The position numbers and the translations under genes are program-made. Positions 1-8,171 of a stretch of 64,000 bases of DNA are shown here, in pieces. The number at the start of each line of letters is the position of its first letter. The first letter of the stretch is position 1. The DNA comes from Anoxybacillus flavithermus. Lineage in GTDB: Bacteria > Bacillota > Bacilli > Bacillales > Anoxybacillaceae. Below the pieces are notes generated by a model that worked only from the letters and a program-made list of their open reading frames with translations, was not told the origin of the DNA and ran no database searches. The DNA lies in NCBI RefSeq assembly GCF_002742685.1, contig NZ_PEDM01000003.1, positions 57,272 through 121,271 of the forward strand. Reading direction: 5' to 3'.

Positions 1-2137
1 CATACCCTGTTTCTCCGACAACCGGAATTTTTTTGCGCACCGGCGGTTTGTATCCGCTCTCATATAGCGCTAACACCGCTTGTTTTGCGTCATAGATGAG
101 ATGATCACCATTGATCGAAATGCCATCTTGTACATTTAAGAAATTTAACTCACGCGCTTCCGCGGCAGATGTTGATACTTTCGCCATCGCAATCGTTTCA
201 AACACTTTATTTGCGACCTTTTGTAAATCAAATTCCACACCGTTTGGCATGCCGCTTAAATGTTTAATGTATAGCTCTTTATTTCCACCACCGCCTGGAA
301 TGAGACCGACACCTACCTCAACAAGCCCCATGTACGTTTCTGCAGCTGCTTGAATGCGTGAGGCTGGCAAGCAAATTTCTGTTCCACCGCCAAGCGTCAT
401 CGCAAATGGTGCAACGACAACCGGTTTTGAGCTATATTTAATATTCATCATCGCTTGTTGGAATTGACGAACGACCATTTCGATTTCAAAATAGTTGTCA
501 TCTTGCGCCTCCATTAAGATCATCGCAAGGTTCGCGCCGACGCAGAAATTTTTCCCTTGGTTTCCGATGACAAGTCCTTTATAGTTGCGGTCAACTTCTT
601 CTAACGCATAGTTAATCATTTGAACAATATCAAAACCGATCGCATTGTTTGGTGAATGAAACTCAAGTAACGCCACATCGTCACCGAGGTCGATCAAACT
701 TGCGCCGCTATTTTTCTTAATGACCCCTTTTTGTTCTTTTAAGCGCTGAATATGGATGACTTTTTCGTTTTCTTCAACCGGTTGATATTGTCCACGATCG
801 TAGTACGATACTCGGCCATGTTCGTGTTTATAAAACGTTTCGTGTCCGCTCGCAAGCATATCTTCAACCCACGATGGCACTTGACGACCTTCCGCTTTCA
901 TTTTTTCAACAGACTGCTTCACACCGATCGCATCCCACGTTTCGAAAGGACCGAGCTCCCAGCCAAAACCCCATTTCATCGCACGGTCAATCGCTACGAT
1001 GTCATCTGCGATTTCTCCAAGCAGCTCAGCCGAATATAATAACGTTGGACTTAAAATGTTCCAAAGCAATTGCCCCGCCCGATCGTTCGCATATACAAGC
1101 GCTTTCAATTTATTCGCTGTTCCTTTTGCTTGTTTGCTCATTTCAACAGACGGTGCCTTTAATTTCTTCGTCGGTTCATACTCAAGCGTTTCGTAATTTA
1201 ATTCAAAAATGTCTTTTCCTTTTTTATAGAAAAATCCTTGACCTGATTTGCTGCCAAGCCACCCTTTTTCCACCATCGTTTTCATAAAAGATGGAACAGC
1301 AAATACTTCTTTTTCTTCACCTTCTACTTTTTCAAACACATTGTTCGCCACATGAATAAACGTGTCTAAACCGACGACATCGAGCGTGCGGAACGTTGCA
1401 CTTTTTGGGCGGCCAATTAAAGGACCTGTCACAGAATCGACTTCGCCTACGCTATAGCCACCTTTCATCATTTCACGTACCGTCACAAGCAAGCCGTACG
1501 TACCGATACGATTAGCAATAAAGTTTGGCGTATCTTTCGCAAGCACAACCCCTTTACCGAGCACGTTTTCACCAAATTGTTTCATAAACGCAACAACAGC
1601 TGGATCGGTGTACTTTGTCGGAATGACTTCTAATAATTTTAAATAGCGCGGTGGATTGAAAAAGTGCGTGCCTAAAAAATGTTTTTTAAAGTCTTCTGAT
1701 CGTCCTTCGGCCATCGCCTCGATGGAAATACCGGACGTGTTTGAGCTGACGATACTTCCTTGCTTTCTCACTTCATCCACTTTCTCAAACACGCTCTTTT
1801 TCACATCAAGCCGTTCAACAACGACCTCAATGATCCAATCGCATTCCGCTAAGCGATGAAAGTCATCTTCAAAGTTACCGACTTCGATCAACGCTAAGTT
1901 GGCTTTCGACATAAGTGGCGCTGGCTTTTGTTTCAATAAACGTTGAACCGCTTGATTGACGATGCGATTGCGTACTTGTTTATGTTCAAGCGTCCATCCT
2001 TTTGCTTGTTCTTCCGCTGTCAACTCTTTCGGTACAATATCTAACAACAATGTCGGAATACCGACGTTCGCTAAATGTGCCGCAATTCCCGATCCCATGA
2101 CACCAGAACCGAGAACAGCTGCTTTTTTAATTCGCAT
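1..2137 (-). CDS. fadN: 3-hydroxyacyl-CoA dehydrogenase / enoyl-CoA hydratase FadN, C-terminus cut by window edge
   Basis: Bifunctional fatty-acid beta-oxidation enzyme: hydrates enoyl-CoA and oxidises 3-hydroxyacyl-CoA with NAD. The start at 2137 follows a good ribosome site (AAGGGGG). The protein opens with a Rossmann dinucleotide motif (VLGSGVMGSGIAAH, about residues 8-21). A hydroxyacyl-CoA dehydrogenase region follows, and the part reading toward position 1 has enoyl-CoA hydratase features (FCVGANL, a GGG-rich stretch). About 712 codons are visible; the B. subtilis homologue is near 790 residues, so roughly 80 C-terminal residues lie outside. In B. subtilis fadN heads fadNAE, repressed by FadR, and a FadR site lies just upstream here. 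No internal stop was noticed. Confidence 0.93.
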   Translation of the reverse strand, partial: MRIKKAAVLGSGVMGSGIAAHLANVGIPTLLLDIVPKELTAEEQAKGWTLEHKQVRNRIVNQAVQRLLKQKPAPLMSKANLALIEVGNFEDDFHRLAECDWIIEVVVERLDVKKSVFEKVDEVRKQGSIVSSNTSGISIEAMAEGRSEDFKKHFLGTHFFNPPRYLKLLEVIPTKYTDPAVVAFMKQFGENVLGKGVVLAKDTPNFIANRIGTYGLLVTVREMMKGGYSVGEVDSVTGPLIGRPKSATFRTLDVVGLDTFIHVANNVFEKVEGEEKEVFAVPSFMKTMVEKGWLGSKSGQGFFYKKGKDIFELNYETLEYEPTKKLKAPSVEMSKQAKGTANKLKALVYANDRAGQLLWNILSPTLLYSAELLGEIADDIVAIDRAMKWGFGWELGPFETWDAIGVKQSVEKMKAEGRQVPSWVEDMLASGHETFYKHEHGRVSYYDRGQYQPVEENEKVIHIQRLKEQKGVIKKNSGASLIDLGDDVALLEFHSPNNAIGFDIVQMINYALEEVDRNYKGLVIGNQGKNFCVGANLAMILMEAQDDNYFEIEMVVRQFQQAMMNIKYSSKPVVVAPFAMTLGGGTEICLPASRIQAAAETYMGLVEVGVGLIPGGGGNKELYIKHLSGMPNGVEFDLQKVANKVFETIAMAKVSTSAAEARELNFLNVQDGISINGDHLIYDAKQAVLALYESGYKPPVRKKIPVVGETGY

Positions 2138-2159
2138 GCTCGTTCCCCCTTATCCCAAT

Positions 2160-2177
2160 TGAATGAATGGTCATTCA
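2160..2177. promoter_or_regulatory. FadR operator of the fad operon
   Basis: TGAATGAATGGTCATTCA is an inverted repeat with 7-base arms (TGAATGA/TCATTCA). It matches the Bacillus FadR (YsiA) consensus TGAATGAnTAnTCATTCA with one difference in the centre. It lies between the fadN start and the -10 box, where a repressor would block transcription until long-chain acyl-CoA releases it. Confidence 0.88.
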
Positions 2178-2193
2178 TTTTTCCTTTATCTTA

Positions 2194-2222
2194 AATATAA
2201 ATTATATTTTAAATTTTCGCAA
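2194..2222 (-). promoter_or_regulatory. Likely sigma-A promoter of fadN
   Basis: On the minus strand TTGCGA (2222-2217) and TATATT (2199-2194) are separated by 17 bases in a very A/T-rich stretch. The FadR operator lies directly downstream, consistent with repression at the start site. The -35 box is weak, so the assignment is tentative. Confidence 0.5.
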
Positions 2223-2286
2223 CAAATAAATGTAGCGAATTTTGTCAACGATTCAGGAAATGATACAACAAGGAGGTGAGTTTGCG

Positions 2287-2433
2287 ATGAAAATGAAAAA
2301 ACACCCGTCTAAAGCAGGTGTAAGTGCTGCAAGTGTGAAAGGAAATGCCGGTCCGACCGTGGAACGTGATGGAGGCGGAAAGAAAACGAGCCAAAATCAA
2401 CAATACGGAAAAGAAAATATGGGGAATGAATAA
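2287..2433 (+). CDS. YuzL-like small protein
   Basis: A 48-residue, Lys/Gly-rich, hydrophilic protein (begins MKMKKHPSK, contains a GGGKK stretch). Start chosen at 2287 because AAGGAGGTG at 2270-2278 is ideally spaced; the frame could be extended upstream only through a TTG without a ribosome site. Length, composition and position between fadN and the proline dehydrogenase gene match B. subtilis yuzL. Function of the family is unknown. It resembles small spore peptides in composition, but that is only an impression. Confidence 0.75.
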   Translation: MKMKKHPSKAGVSAASVKGNAGPTVERDGGGKKTSQNQQYGKENMGNE

Positions 2434-2459
2434 AGGTGGGATGCGCCCACCTTTATTTT
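2432..2459. terminator. Bidirectional intrinsic terminator
   Basis: Stem AAAGGTGGG / CCCACCTTT with a short loop, followed by ATTTTTT on the plus strand. It ends the YuzL-like gene and overlaps the end of the converging proline dehydrogenase gene. Confidence 0.8.
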
Positions 2460-3370
2460 TTGAATATGCCTTTTAATACAAACGCCACGTTGGCTGGGCG
2501 TTCTGCTAAGCGACGCATAAAATAGCCGTACCAGTCGGTTCCATATGGAACGTAGACGCGCATCGTATAGCCTTCGCGCACTAATTGTTCTTGTCGTTCT
2601 GGACGAATGCCATATAACATTTGGAATTCAAATTGATTGTTTGGAATGTTATGTTCTTTCACCAATTGTTTCGTATATTCAATAATCGCATCGTCATGCG
2701 TCGCAACCGCTGTATAGTTACCATTTAACAAATGCATTTTAATAATCTTTTTAAAGTTTTCATCTACATCTTTTTTATCTGGAAAAGCGACTTCCGGCGA
2801 CTCTTTATACGCCCCTTTCACAAGGCGCAAGTTTGGATGATACGCATTTAAATCTTCAATATCTTTTTCTGTGCGATACAAATATGCTTGCAATACCGTT
2901 CCGACATTGTCATACTCTTTTTTCAACTGCTTAAAAATATCGATCGTTTTTTGGCAACGAGAATAGTCTTCCATATCAATTGTCACAAATACCCCGTGGG
3001 CTTTTGCTTCATCTAAAATGCGACGCATATTTTTCATCACAAGCTCATCGGAAATGTCCAATCCCATCGATGTCATTTTCAGCGACAGTTGGGAATTTAA
3101 TTTATTTTCACCAATTGCACGAATCGCCTCAATCGAATGGTTCGCCATTTCATTTGCTTCTTGTTCGTTATCAACAAATTCACCTAAATAATCGATAGTG
3201 ACCGCTAGTCCTTTACGATTGAGTTCTTTAATCACGTCTACTGCCCGTTCAATCGTTTCTCCCGCTACAAAACGCGACGCACCGAAACGAAGACCGTACC
3301 GTTTCGCCAATTTTGTTAACGTTTTATTTTTTGACAAAAATAAGAAAAAGTCGCGCATAAGTTGTTCCAT
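2453..3370 (-). CDS. Proline dehydrogenase (YusM/PutB type)
   Basis: FAD-dependent oxidation of proline to pyrroline-5-carboxylate, feeding electrons to the respiratory chain. 305 residues, the usual length for the monofunctional Bacillus enzyme. Start placed at 3370 (MEQLMRDFFLF) rather than 3424, because AAAGGGGG lies about ten bases upstream and homologues begin near MxRDFFLFLS. Family motifs are visible: SLKMTSMGLD, TIDMED, VLQAYLYRTE, LRLVKGAYKE, and the C-terminal VYVPYGTDWYGYFMRRLAER with active-site arginines. Same place as B. subtilis yusM, between yuzL and yusN. Confidence 0.93.
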   Translation of the reverse strand: MEQLMRDFFLFLSKNKTLTKLAKRYGLRFGASRFVAGETIERAVDVIKELNRKGLAVTIDYLGEFVDNEQEANEMANHSIEAIRAIGENKLNSQLSLKMTSMGLDISDELVMKNMRRILDEAKAHGVFVTIDMEDYSRCQKTIDIFKQLKKEYDNVGTVLQAYLYRTEKDIEDLNAYHPNLRLVKGAYKESPEVAFPDKKDVDENFKKIIKMHLLNGNYTAVATHDDAIIEYTKQLVKEHNIPNNQFEFQMLYGIRPERQEQLVREGYTMRVYVPYGTDWYGYFMRRLAERPANVAFVLKGIFKK

Positions 3371-3534
3371 CGCTGTTTTACCCCCTTTGCAAGCGCATCC
3401 ATCCGTATTGTAACACGTTTTCAATGAATTGAATATGTTTTTGTCGAATAATCGTATTTTTTGTCTACGTACGTATAACTATACAGCACGTGGGCAATAT
3501 ACAGTCGAACATGATTTTATATGGAGGGATGATC

Positions 3535-3786
3535 ATGCAACAACAAATGAACACACAACCGCATGAGATGATGGCTCAACCACCTGAAATGATTTCAACA
3601 AAAGATGCGCTTTATTTAACAGATGCGCTCTCATGGAATTTGCTTGCGATGAAAAAAGCACATTTTTTTGCGTCTCAATGTCAAGATCAAGAAATTAAAC
3701 AGGCGATAGAGCGTGTTGGACAAATGCACCAACGCCACTATCAACAACTGTTACATCAATTACAGCCATCAGCACACATGCAATAA
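3535..3786 (+). CDS. CotF-like spore coat family protein
   Basis: 83-residue Gln/Met/His-rich protein. Start chosen at 3535 (MQQQMNTQP) because GGAGGG lies just upstream; the longer frame from 3490 has no such site. The core (STKDALYLTDALSWNLLAMKKAHFFASQC) has the helical pattern of the CotF/ferritin-like coat family. It sits 15 bases before a second CotF-like gene, so the two form a small operon, probably expressed in the mother cell during sporulation (inference; no sporulation sigma promoter was recognised with confidence). Confidence 0.75.
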   Translation: MQQQMNTQPHEMMAQPPEMISTKDALYLTDALSWNLLAMKKAHFFASQCQDQEIKQAIERVGQMHQRHYQQLLHQLQPSAHMQ

Positions 3787-3801
3787 GGAGGACGTGACGA
3801 C

Positions 3802-4125
3802 ATGAAAGTGCAAAATACTGAAACACAAATTCCGAAAACACCCCAAATGAACGATCGCGATTTTATTAATGATATGTTATCAACTGAAAAATATATGACG
3901 GATAGTTATTGTACATTTTTAAACGAAGCAAGCCATCAACATTTGTATGATGAAATTTTGCATATGTTCACCGAAACACAAAATTGCCAACGTGAATTGT
4001 ACAACTTAATGTTTAAAAAAGGTTGGTATGCGCTTGAACAAGCAGACCAGCAAAAATTACAACAATCATATCAACAATTTCAAGGATACGCGAGCCAATT
4101 CCCATACAACAATATGATGCAATGA
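3802..4125 (+). CDS. yusN: CotF-like protein, YusN homologue
   Basis: 107 residues, strong ribosome site AAGGAGG at proper spacing. Contains the CotF-family core (MNDRDFINDMLSTEKYMTDSY, split here as MNDRDFINDML then STEKYMTDSY) followed by a helix with ETQNCQRELYNLM. The position after the proline dehydrogenase gene matches B. subtilis yusN. Likely a minor coat or coat-associated protein. The tail is Gln/Tyr-rich, common among coat proteins. An intrinsic terminator follows immediately. Confidence 0.82.
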   Translation: MKVQNTETQIPKTPQMNDRDFINDMLSTEKYMTDSYCTFLNEASHQHLYDEILHMFTETQNCQRELYNLMFKKGWYALEQADQQKLQQSYQQFQGYASQFPYNNMMQ

Positions 4126-4157
4126 AAAAAGCCGGCTGCTTATGCAGTCGGTTTTTG
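4126..4157 (+). terminator. Intrinsic terminator of the CotF-like operon
   Basis: GCCGGCTGC, loop TTAT, then GCAGTCGGT followed by TTTTT; it starts directly after the TGA of the upstream gene. Confidence 0.8.
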
Positions 4158-4234
4158 TTATACGCCCAACCATTGGACAAATGCCCTGCATACATTATCA
4201 ATGTAATGAAGAATGTATAGGGAGGGAATGCTCA

Positions 4235-4408
4235 ATGTATGGTCGCAGACCGTTTTTCGGCTTTTTTGGTGCACCGTTTTTCGGGGGCTTTTTAGGTGGA
4301 TTGCTTGGCAGTGCATTAACGCCTTATCCGTTTTATCCACCACGCCCATATTATTACCCGCCACGTCCATATCCGTTTTACCCATATGGCGGCGGATGGT
4401 ACTATTAA
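4235..4408 (+). CDS. Small Gly/Pro/Tyr-rich protein, possible coat component
   Basis: 57 residues: a Phe/Gly-rich first half (FFGFFGAPFFGGFLGG), then repeated PYPFYPPRP-type units and a GGGWYY end. AGGGAGGG just before 4235 decides the start; a longer frame from 4142 runs through the preceding terminator and is unlikely. I recognise no family. Aromatic, low-complexity proteins like this occur among spore coat and crust proteins, and the two genes upstream are coat-like, but function is inference only. Terminated by the hairpin at 4411-4443. Confidence 0.65.
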   Translation: MYGRRPFFGFFGAPFFGGFLGGLLGSALTPYPFYPPRPYYYPPRPYPFYPYGGGWYY

Positions 4409-4410
4409 AC

Positions 4411-4443
4411 AAAGCTAAGGAGCACTAGCTCCCTAGCTTTTTT
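4411..4443. terminator. Bidirectional intrinsic terminator
   Basis: AAAGCTA-GGAGC loop GCTCC-TAGCTTT, with a run of six T at the plus-strand end and TTT on the other. It separates the small Tyr-rich gene from the converging heme operon. Confidence 0.8.
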
Positions 4444-4755
4444 CTATGCTTGAAAAGAAAGGGCAACTTCATATGAAAACATTTGGTTTCCAAGCACATA
4501 GTCAGGACGGTCTTTTGCTTTTTGCTCATGCGCTTTACGAAATGCCTCACTTTGCGTCCAAGCTTCGAACGATTGTTTGTCCTCCCACGTAGTGCATACA
4601 CGTACTTCATCATAATCTTCAAGTCCTTGTGTCACATGCAATTCTAAACGAATAAACCCAGGTGATTGTTCGATACCTTTTCTTTCTTTAAACCGCTCAA
4701 CAAGTTGCGAAGCATATCCTTTTTTTACACGAATAGCATTTGTAACAACGTACAT
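4444..4755 (-). CDS. isdG: IsdG-type heme-degrading monooxygenase
   Basis: 103-residue antibiotic-biosynthesis-monooxygenase-fold protein that would cleave heme to release iron. The IsdG/IsdI catalytic triad can be placed: Asn6 (VVTNAI), Trp66 (FEAWTQ) and His76 (KAHEQK). Length equals that of staphylococcal IsdG. It is the last gene of a six-gene minus-strand operon for heme import, 16 bases after the secreted SbsC-like gene, and has a GGGAGAG ribosome site. Naming the exact product class (staphylobilin or biliverdin) is not possible from sequence alone. Confidence 0.88.
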   Translation of the reverse strand: MYVVTNAIRVKKGYASQLVERFKERKGIEQSPGFIRLELHVTQGLEDYDEVRVCTTWEDKQSFEAWTQSEAFRKAHEQKAKDRPDYVLGNQMFSYEVALSFQA

Positions 4756-4771
4756 GTGTCATCTCTCCCTT

Positions 4772-5824
4772 TTATTTTTTTGAAACTACGAAAGGATCAG
4801 CAGTTACTTTTTTCCCTGCATACTCAACTGCATATACAACAGACTGCTCTTCATCTTTTTCCGAGATCGTTGGAACTACAATCGTAGCCACTGTTCGGTC
4901 TTCACTTAGCGTAATCGTTGCCGGTTGGACAACTTGCTCCTCCCCTTTATTAATCGTGACCGTTATTTTCATATTTGCTGTGCTTAATGAAGAAACAGGA
5001 ATATCAAAATATAATGTAAGTGCACCGTTCGTTGCTTCTACATAATCTAGCTCGGCTACAGGAGGCGTAATTAAATCGTTATATACTTCTAATAAATTGT
5101 TATACTCATTTGTCAAATCTGCTCGGAACGTATCCGATAGCTTTGATAACAATCCTTTCACTGCATCAAGCACTTTTTTCGCTTCAGCGAACTTCCCATC
5201 TTCGAGGTATTCATTCGCTTTTAATAATTGCTCATACACTTTCACATCATTTGCATATTTATCATAGAGCGCTTTACTTTTTGAAAATTCCTCTAAAAGT
5301 AGTTTCCGAACATTCGTTTCGAATACATTGTTATATACGCGAAGCTGACGACTTTGCACGTATACTTGCAACTGTTTATGCGCTACTTGCAACGCATCCA
5401 TATCTTCATCAACAATTGCTTGTTCCAAAGCTGTTCTCATCTTTTTAGATCCTTCAAATACAACAGAAGCATTCAAATACGGAATGACTCGTTTAGCCAT
5501 ATACGTCTTATACGCACCATCTAACTCGCTAACATATTTCTTTTTCTCTTTCCCAGCAGACTTTTGAACAGCTTGTTTCGCTTGTACATATAACTGATGG
5601 GCCTTTTTATACTCAGCTAAAACGGTCGCATGTGGCGGGATGCTCCCTGTTTTTTGAGTATACGCTGTATACGTTGTATGGGCTTTTTTCATTTGCGCCT
5701 TCGCTTCATTGACGATGGTAGCCACATTTATTTTCGCTTCTGAAATAATTGGTTGAAAAGAAAGAAGCAAACTAAAAAAGATAAAACCGATGACCGTCAT
5801 ATTTATAATTTTTTTCGTACTCAT
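4772..5824 (-). CDS. Secreted SbsC-like helical protein in the heme operon
   Basis: 350 residues. An N-terminal signal peptide is clear: KK at residues 4-5, a hydrophobic stretch around 10-25, cleavage likely after SEA. Residues about 30-240 are Lys/Ala/Glu-rich helical repeats resembling the coiled-coil part of S-layer protein SbsC. The last ~100 residues look like an Ig-type beta domain (VAELDYVEATNG, then VTADPFVVSKK). No sortase motif, NEAT motif or C-terminal membrane anchor is visible. The start overlaps the stop of the upstream HugZ-like gene by 4 bases (ATGA), with GAGGGG before it, so the two are translationally coupled. Role unknown; location suggests binding or relaying heme at the wall, which is inference. 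Confidence 0.8.
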   Translation of the reverse strand: MSTKKIINMTVIGFIFFSLLLSFQPIISEAKINVATIVNEAKAQMKKAHTTYTAYTQKTGSIPPHATVLAEYKKAHQLYVQAKQAVQKSAGKEKKKYVSELDGAYKTYMAKRVIPYLNASVVFEGSKKMRTALEQAIVDEDMDALQVAHKQLQVYVQSRQLRVYNNVFETNVRKLLLEEFSKSKALYDKYANDVKVYEQLLKANEYLEDGKFAEAKKVLDAVKGLLSKLSDTFRADLTNEYNNLLEVYNDLITPPVAELDYVEATNGALTLYFDIPVSSLSTANMKITVTINKGEEQVVQPATITLSEDRTVATIVVPTISEKDEEQSVVYAVEYAGKKVTADPFVVSKK

Positions 5825-6324
5825 TGCCCCTCAAGTCTCCCTTCCTCATTTTTATTAACAATTACATGCGTAAATCGTTCACCGTTTAAATCGACATCAA
5901 ACGCTTGCCCAAATCCAACAACGTAACGTCCCTCCATCGGGGTAAGTTGAAAAAGCGAAAAATCAATACTTCGCAATAAACGAATCATCGGTTTGCCGTG
6001 AATGTCCTCAAACTTAGCAAAAATATGATCATTTCCGTTGTTGCCAATGTGCGTTCGTTTGCATGTAAATCGAACGCGCTCTCGTGCAAACAAATTGGTT
6101 GATGTTGCTTCATCGGCAATCAACAATACTGAAACTCGCTCATTACGTTCAATATATTGAAAATGTTCAGCCGTTCGACTAATAAAAATGTAAAAATGAC
6201 TTTCGTCTATCACAAAGGGGGCATAACTAATAAACGGCTCACCACGTTCATCTATTGTACTGATCATCATGGTTTTACATTGTTTCACAAACTGCACATA
6301 GCGCTCTCTTTTTTTCTCTTCCAA
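5821..6324 (-). CDS. HugZ/HutZ-like heme utilisation protein (PNPOx fold)
   Basis: 167 residues with the split-barrel pyridoxamine-phosphate-oxidase fold seen in the first part (KTMMISTIDERGEPFISYAP) and a RLLRSIDFSLFQLTP-EGRYVVGFGQAF tail typical of HugZ/HutZ. Members of that family bind and degrade heme. The start is a TTG at 6324, preceded by AAAGGTGAG at good spacing. Lies 16 bases after the ABC ATPase gene and overlaps the next gene by 4 bases. A general flavin-binding PNPOx relative remains possible, but the operon supports a heme role. Confidence 0.82.
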   Translation of the reverse strand: MEEKKRERYVQFVKQCKTMMISTIDERGEPFISYAPFVIDESHFYIFISRTAEHFQYIERNERVSVLLIADEATSTNLFARERVRFTCKRTHIGNNGNDHIFAKFEDIHGKPMIRLLRSIDFSLFQLTPMEGRYVVGFGQAFDVDLNGERFTHVIVNKNEEGRLEGQ

Positions 6325-6340
6325 TATTTTCTCACCTTTT

Positions 6341-7132
6341 CTATGTTAAGCATGGAATGTGACACGTTTTTCGGATAGGAATAAAAAATGGCTTATCCCC
6401 TTCATAACGGATGTCGACATCAATACCGAATATATCTTGAAACATTTGTTTGCAAATGACGCATTGCGTGCGATCATCATATTGAATCTTCCCGTCTTTC
6501 ATCACAATCATTCGATCGCTGTATTGTGCCGCTTGATTAATGTCATGTAAAACCATAACGACTGTCATGCCTAATTGGTCATTCAACATTTGAATGAGTT
6601 CCATCACTTCTAATTGATGGGAAATATCTAAATATGTTGTCGGTTCATCAAGCAATAACACTTCAGGCCGTTGTGCCAACGCCATCGCAATCCATGCACG
6701 TTGACGCTCCCCACCAGACAAAGAGTGTAAAAATCGATATTCATACGATTGCAAATTTGTCATTTCTAATGCCCAACGAATCACTTTTTCATCTTCGTCG
6801 TTTAACGATTGAAACCAACCTTTATGAGGGTTTCTACCAAACTCAACAAGTTCTCGAACCGTCATATCTAATTGATGATTGTTCGTTTGGGGCAACATCG
6901 CCATTTTTTTAGCGATCGCCTTACGACTTAACGTATGAATTTCACTTCCGTCCAATAAAACGGTCCCACCAATTGGCTTTAATACATGAGAAAGGAGACG
7001 AAGGAGCGTCGATTTTCCTGAACCGTTTGGTCCGATCAGGCTGACAATTTCTCCTTTTTGAATGTCAATATGAATATCTTCAATACAAAAATGATCCGAA
7101 TGTTGATATGTGATATGTTTAGCCGAAAGCAC
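6341..7132 (-). CDS. hmuV: Heme/iron-siderophore ABC transporter ATP-binding protein
   Basis: Cytoplasmic ATPase of a FecCD-type importer. Walker A GPNGSGKST, Q-loop (LPQTNN), signature LSGGERQR, Walker B VLLLDEPT and the switch His in VLHDIN are all present. About 263 residues, normal for HmuV/FecE. I place the start at the GTG at 7132 because AAAAGGGGG is then correctly spaced; an ATG at 7138 is nearly on top of that site, and the frame extends to 7177. The gene overlaps the end of the permease gene, indicating coupled translation. Confidence 0.9.
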   Translation of the reverse strand: MLSAKHITYQHSDHFCIEDIHIDIQKGEIVSLIGPNGSGKSTLLRLLSHVLKPIGGTVLLDGSEIHTLSRKAIAKKMAMLPQTNNHQLDMTVRELVEFGRNPHKGWFQSLNDEDEKVIRWALEMTNLQSYEYRFLHSLSGGERQRAWIAMALAQRPEVLLLDEPTTYLDISHQLEVMELIQMLNDQLGMTVVMVLHDINQAAQYSDRMIVMKDGKIQYDDRTQCVICKQMFQDIFGIDVDIRYEGDKPFFIPIRKTCHIPCLT

Positions 7133-8156
7133 GCACATTCCCCCTTTTATGGAGAATATATAAGAAAAACGGTCCACCTAAAAATGAAAGCAATAACCCA
7201 ACCGGCAATTCAATTGGATCAAACCAACTGCGCGCAATCGTATCAGCAAACACAAGAAACGCCCCGCCCCCTAGTGCTGATAACGGCAATACAAAACGAT
7301 CATCGCTTCCAACAATAAGTCGAATCATGTGTGGAACGACAAGACCTATGAAACCAATTAATCCAGAAACACTGACCGCAATACCTGTTAAAAATGTACT
7401 AATGACAATTAAAAAGAAACGGGAACGTTCGACATGATGTCCTAACAGTTTCGCCATCTCATCTCCCAAATGGAGAATGCGAATATGCCGAATAGCAAGG
7501 ATCGACAAAATCAATCCTGGGATGCTATAAAGCGCTAACAACTTTGCCTGCTCCATCGTTGCCCCTGAAATGACGCCTGCCATCCAAGGAAGAACCGCTT
7601 GCACACGATCGCTATACAATAACATAATCGCACTCATCGTCGCACCAATAATGGCGTTAATGGCAACACCGACTAAAATAATTCTTGCAATGGATGAACC
7701 ACCTTGCCACGCTAGAGCATAAATAAGCATTGCCGTAATAAATCCTCCAACAAACGCGGCAAGTGGCAACAACACGATGTATTGCGGCAATAAAATTGTA
7801 ATAATAACAGCCATTAAAGCTGCTCCCGACGATACACCGATAATGCCAGGGTCAGCAAGCGGATTTTTCATTACCCCTTGCATAATCGTTCCAGAAATAG
7901 CTAAACACATGCCTACAATTAAGCCAACGATCGTTCTAGGCAACCGTAAGTCCCATACGATCGTATAAAACATCGAATCTTTTTCTCCCGTAAGCCCTTC
8001 CCAAACTTCATGCAATTGCAACTTCACACTTCCTGTGATGATCGAATATAAACATACGAATACAATGGAGATGAGAAGAAAAACGAACGTCCATATTCTT
8101 CTTTGCGCATAAGGATGCTTTCTTTTCTGTATTTCACTAAGAGATGTTTCCATCAT
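7119..8156 (-). CDS. hmuU: Heme/iron-siderophore ABC transporter permease (FecCD family)
   Basis: Membrane permease of about 345 residues with many hydrophobic segments. FecCD hallmarks are visible: DLRLPRTIVGLIVGMCLAISG, MQGVMKNPLADPGIIGVSSGA, and GFIGLVVPHMIRLIVGSDDR near the ATPase-coupling region. Two possible starts: ATG at 8168 without a clear ribosome site, and ATG at 8156 behind GAGGG; I chose the latter. The substrate-binding protein gene ends only a few bases upstream. Heme as substrate is inferred from the two heme-degrading enzymes in the same operon. Confidence 0.9.
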   Translation of the reverse strand: MMETSLSEIQKRKHPYAQRRIWTFVFLLISIVFVCLYSIITGSVKLQLHEVWEGLTGEKDSMFYTIVWDLRLPRTIVGLIVGMCLAISGTIMQGVMKNPLADPGIIGVSSGAALMAVIITILLPQYIVLLPLAAFVGGFITAMLIYALAWQGGSSIARIILVGVAINAIIGATMSAIMLLYSDRVQAVLPWMAGVISGATMEQAKLLALYSIPGLILSILAIRHIRILHLGDEMAKLLGHHVERSRFFLIVISTFLTGIAVSVSGLIGFIGLVVPHMIRLIVGSDDRFVLPLSALGGGAFLVFADTIARSWFDPIELPVGLLLSFLGGPFFLYILHKRGNVRAFG

Positions 8157-8171
8157 GTGATCCCTCATCTA

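Noticed and set aside
3441..3448. TTGTCGAA (Spo0A box) before the CotF-like genes
   Set aside because: A single 8-mer is expected by chance about twice in 64 kb on both strands, and the coat-like genes should be late, not Spo0A targets.
4772..5824. NEAT-domain hemophore
   Set aside because: The characteristic NEAT heme-binding Tyr pattern and flanking beta-strand motifs are not visible; the protein looks helical.
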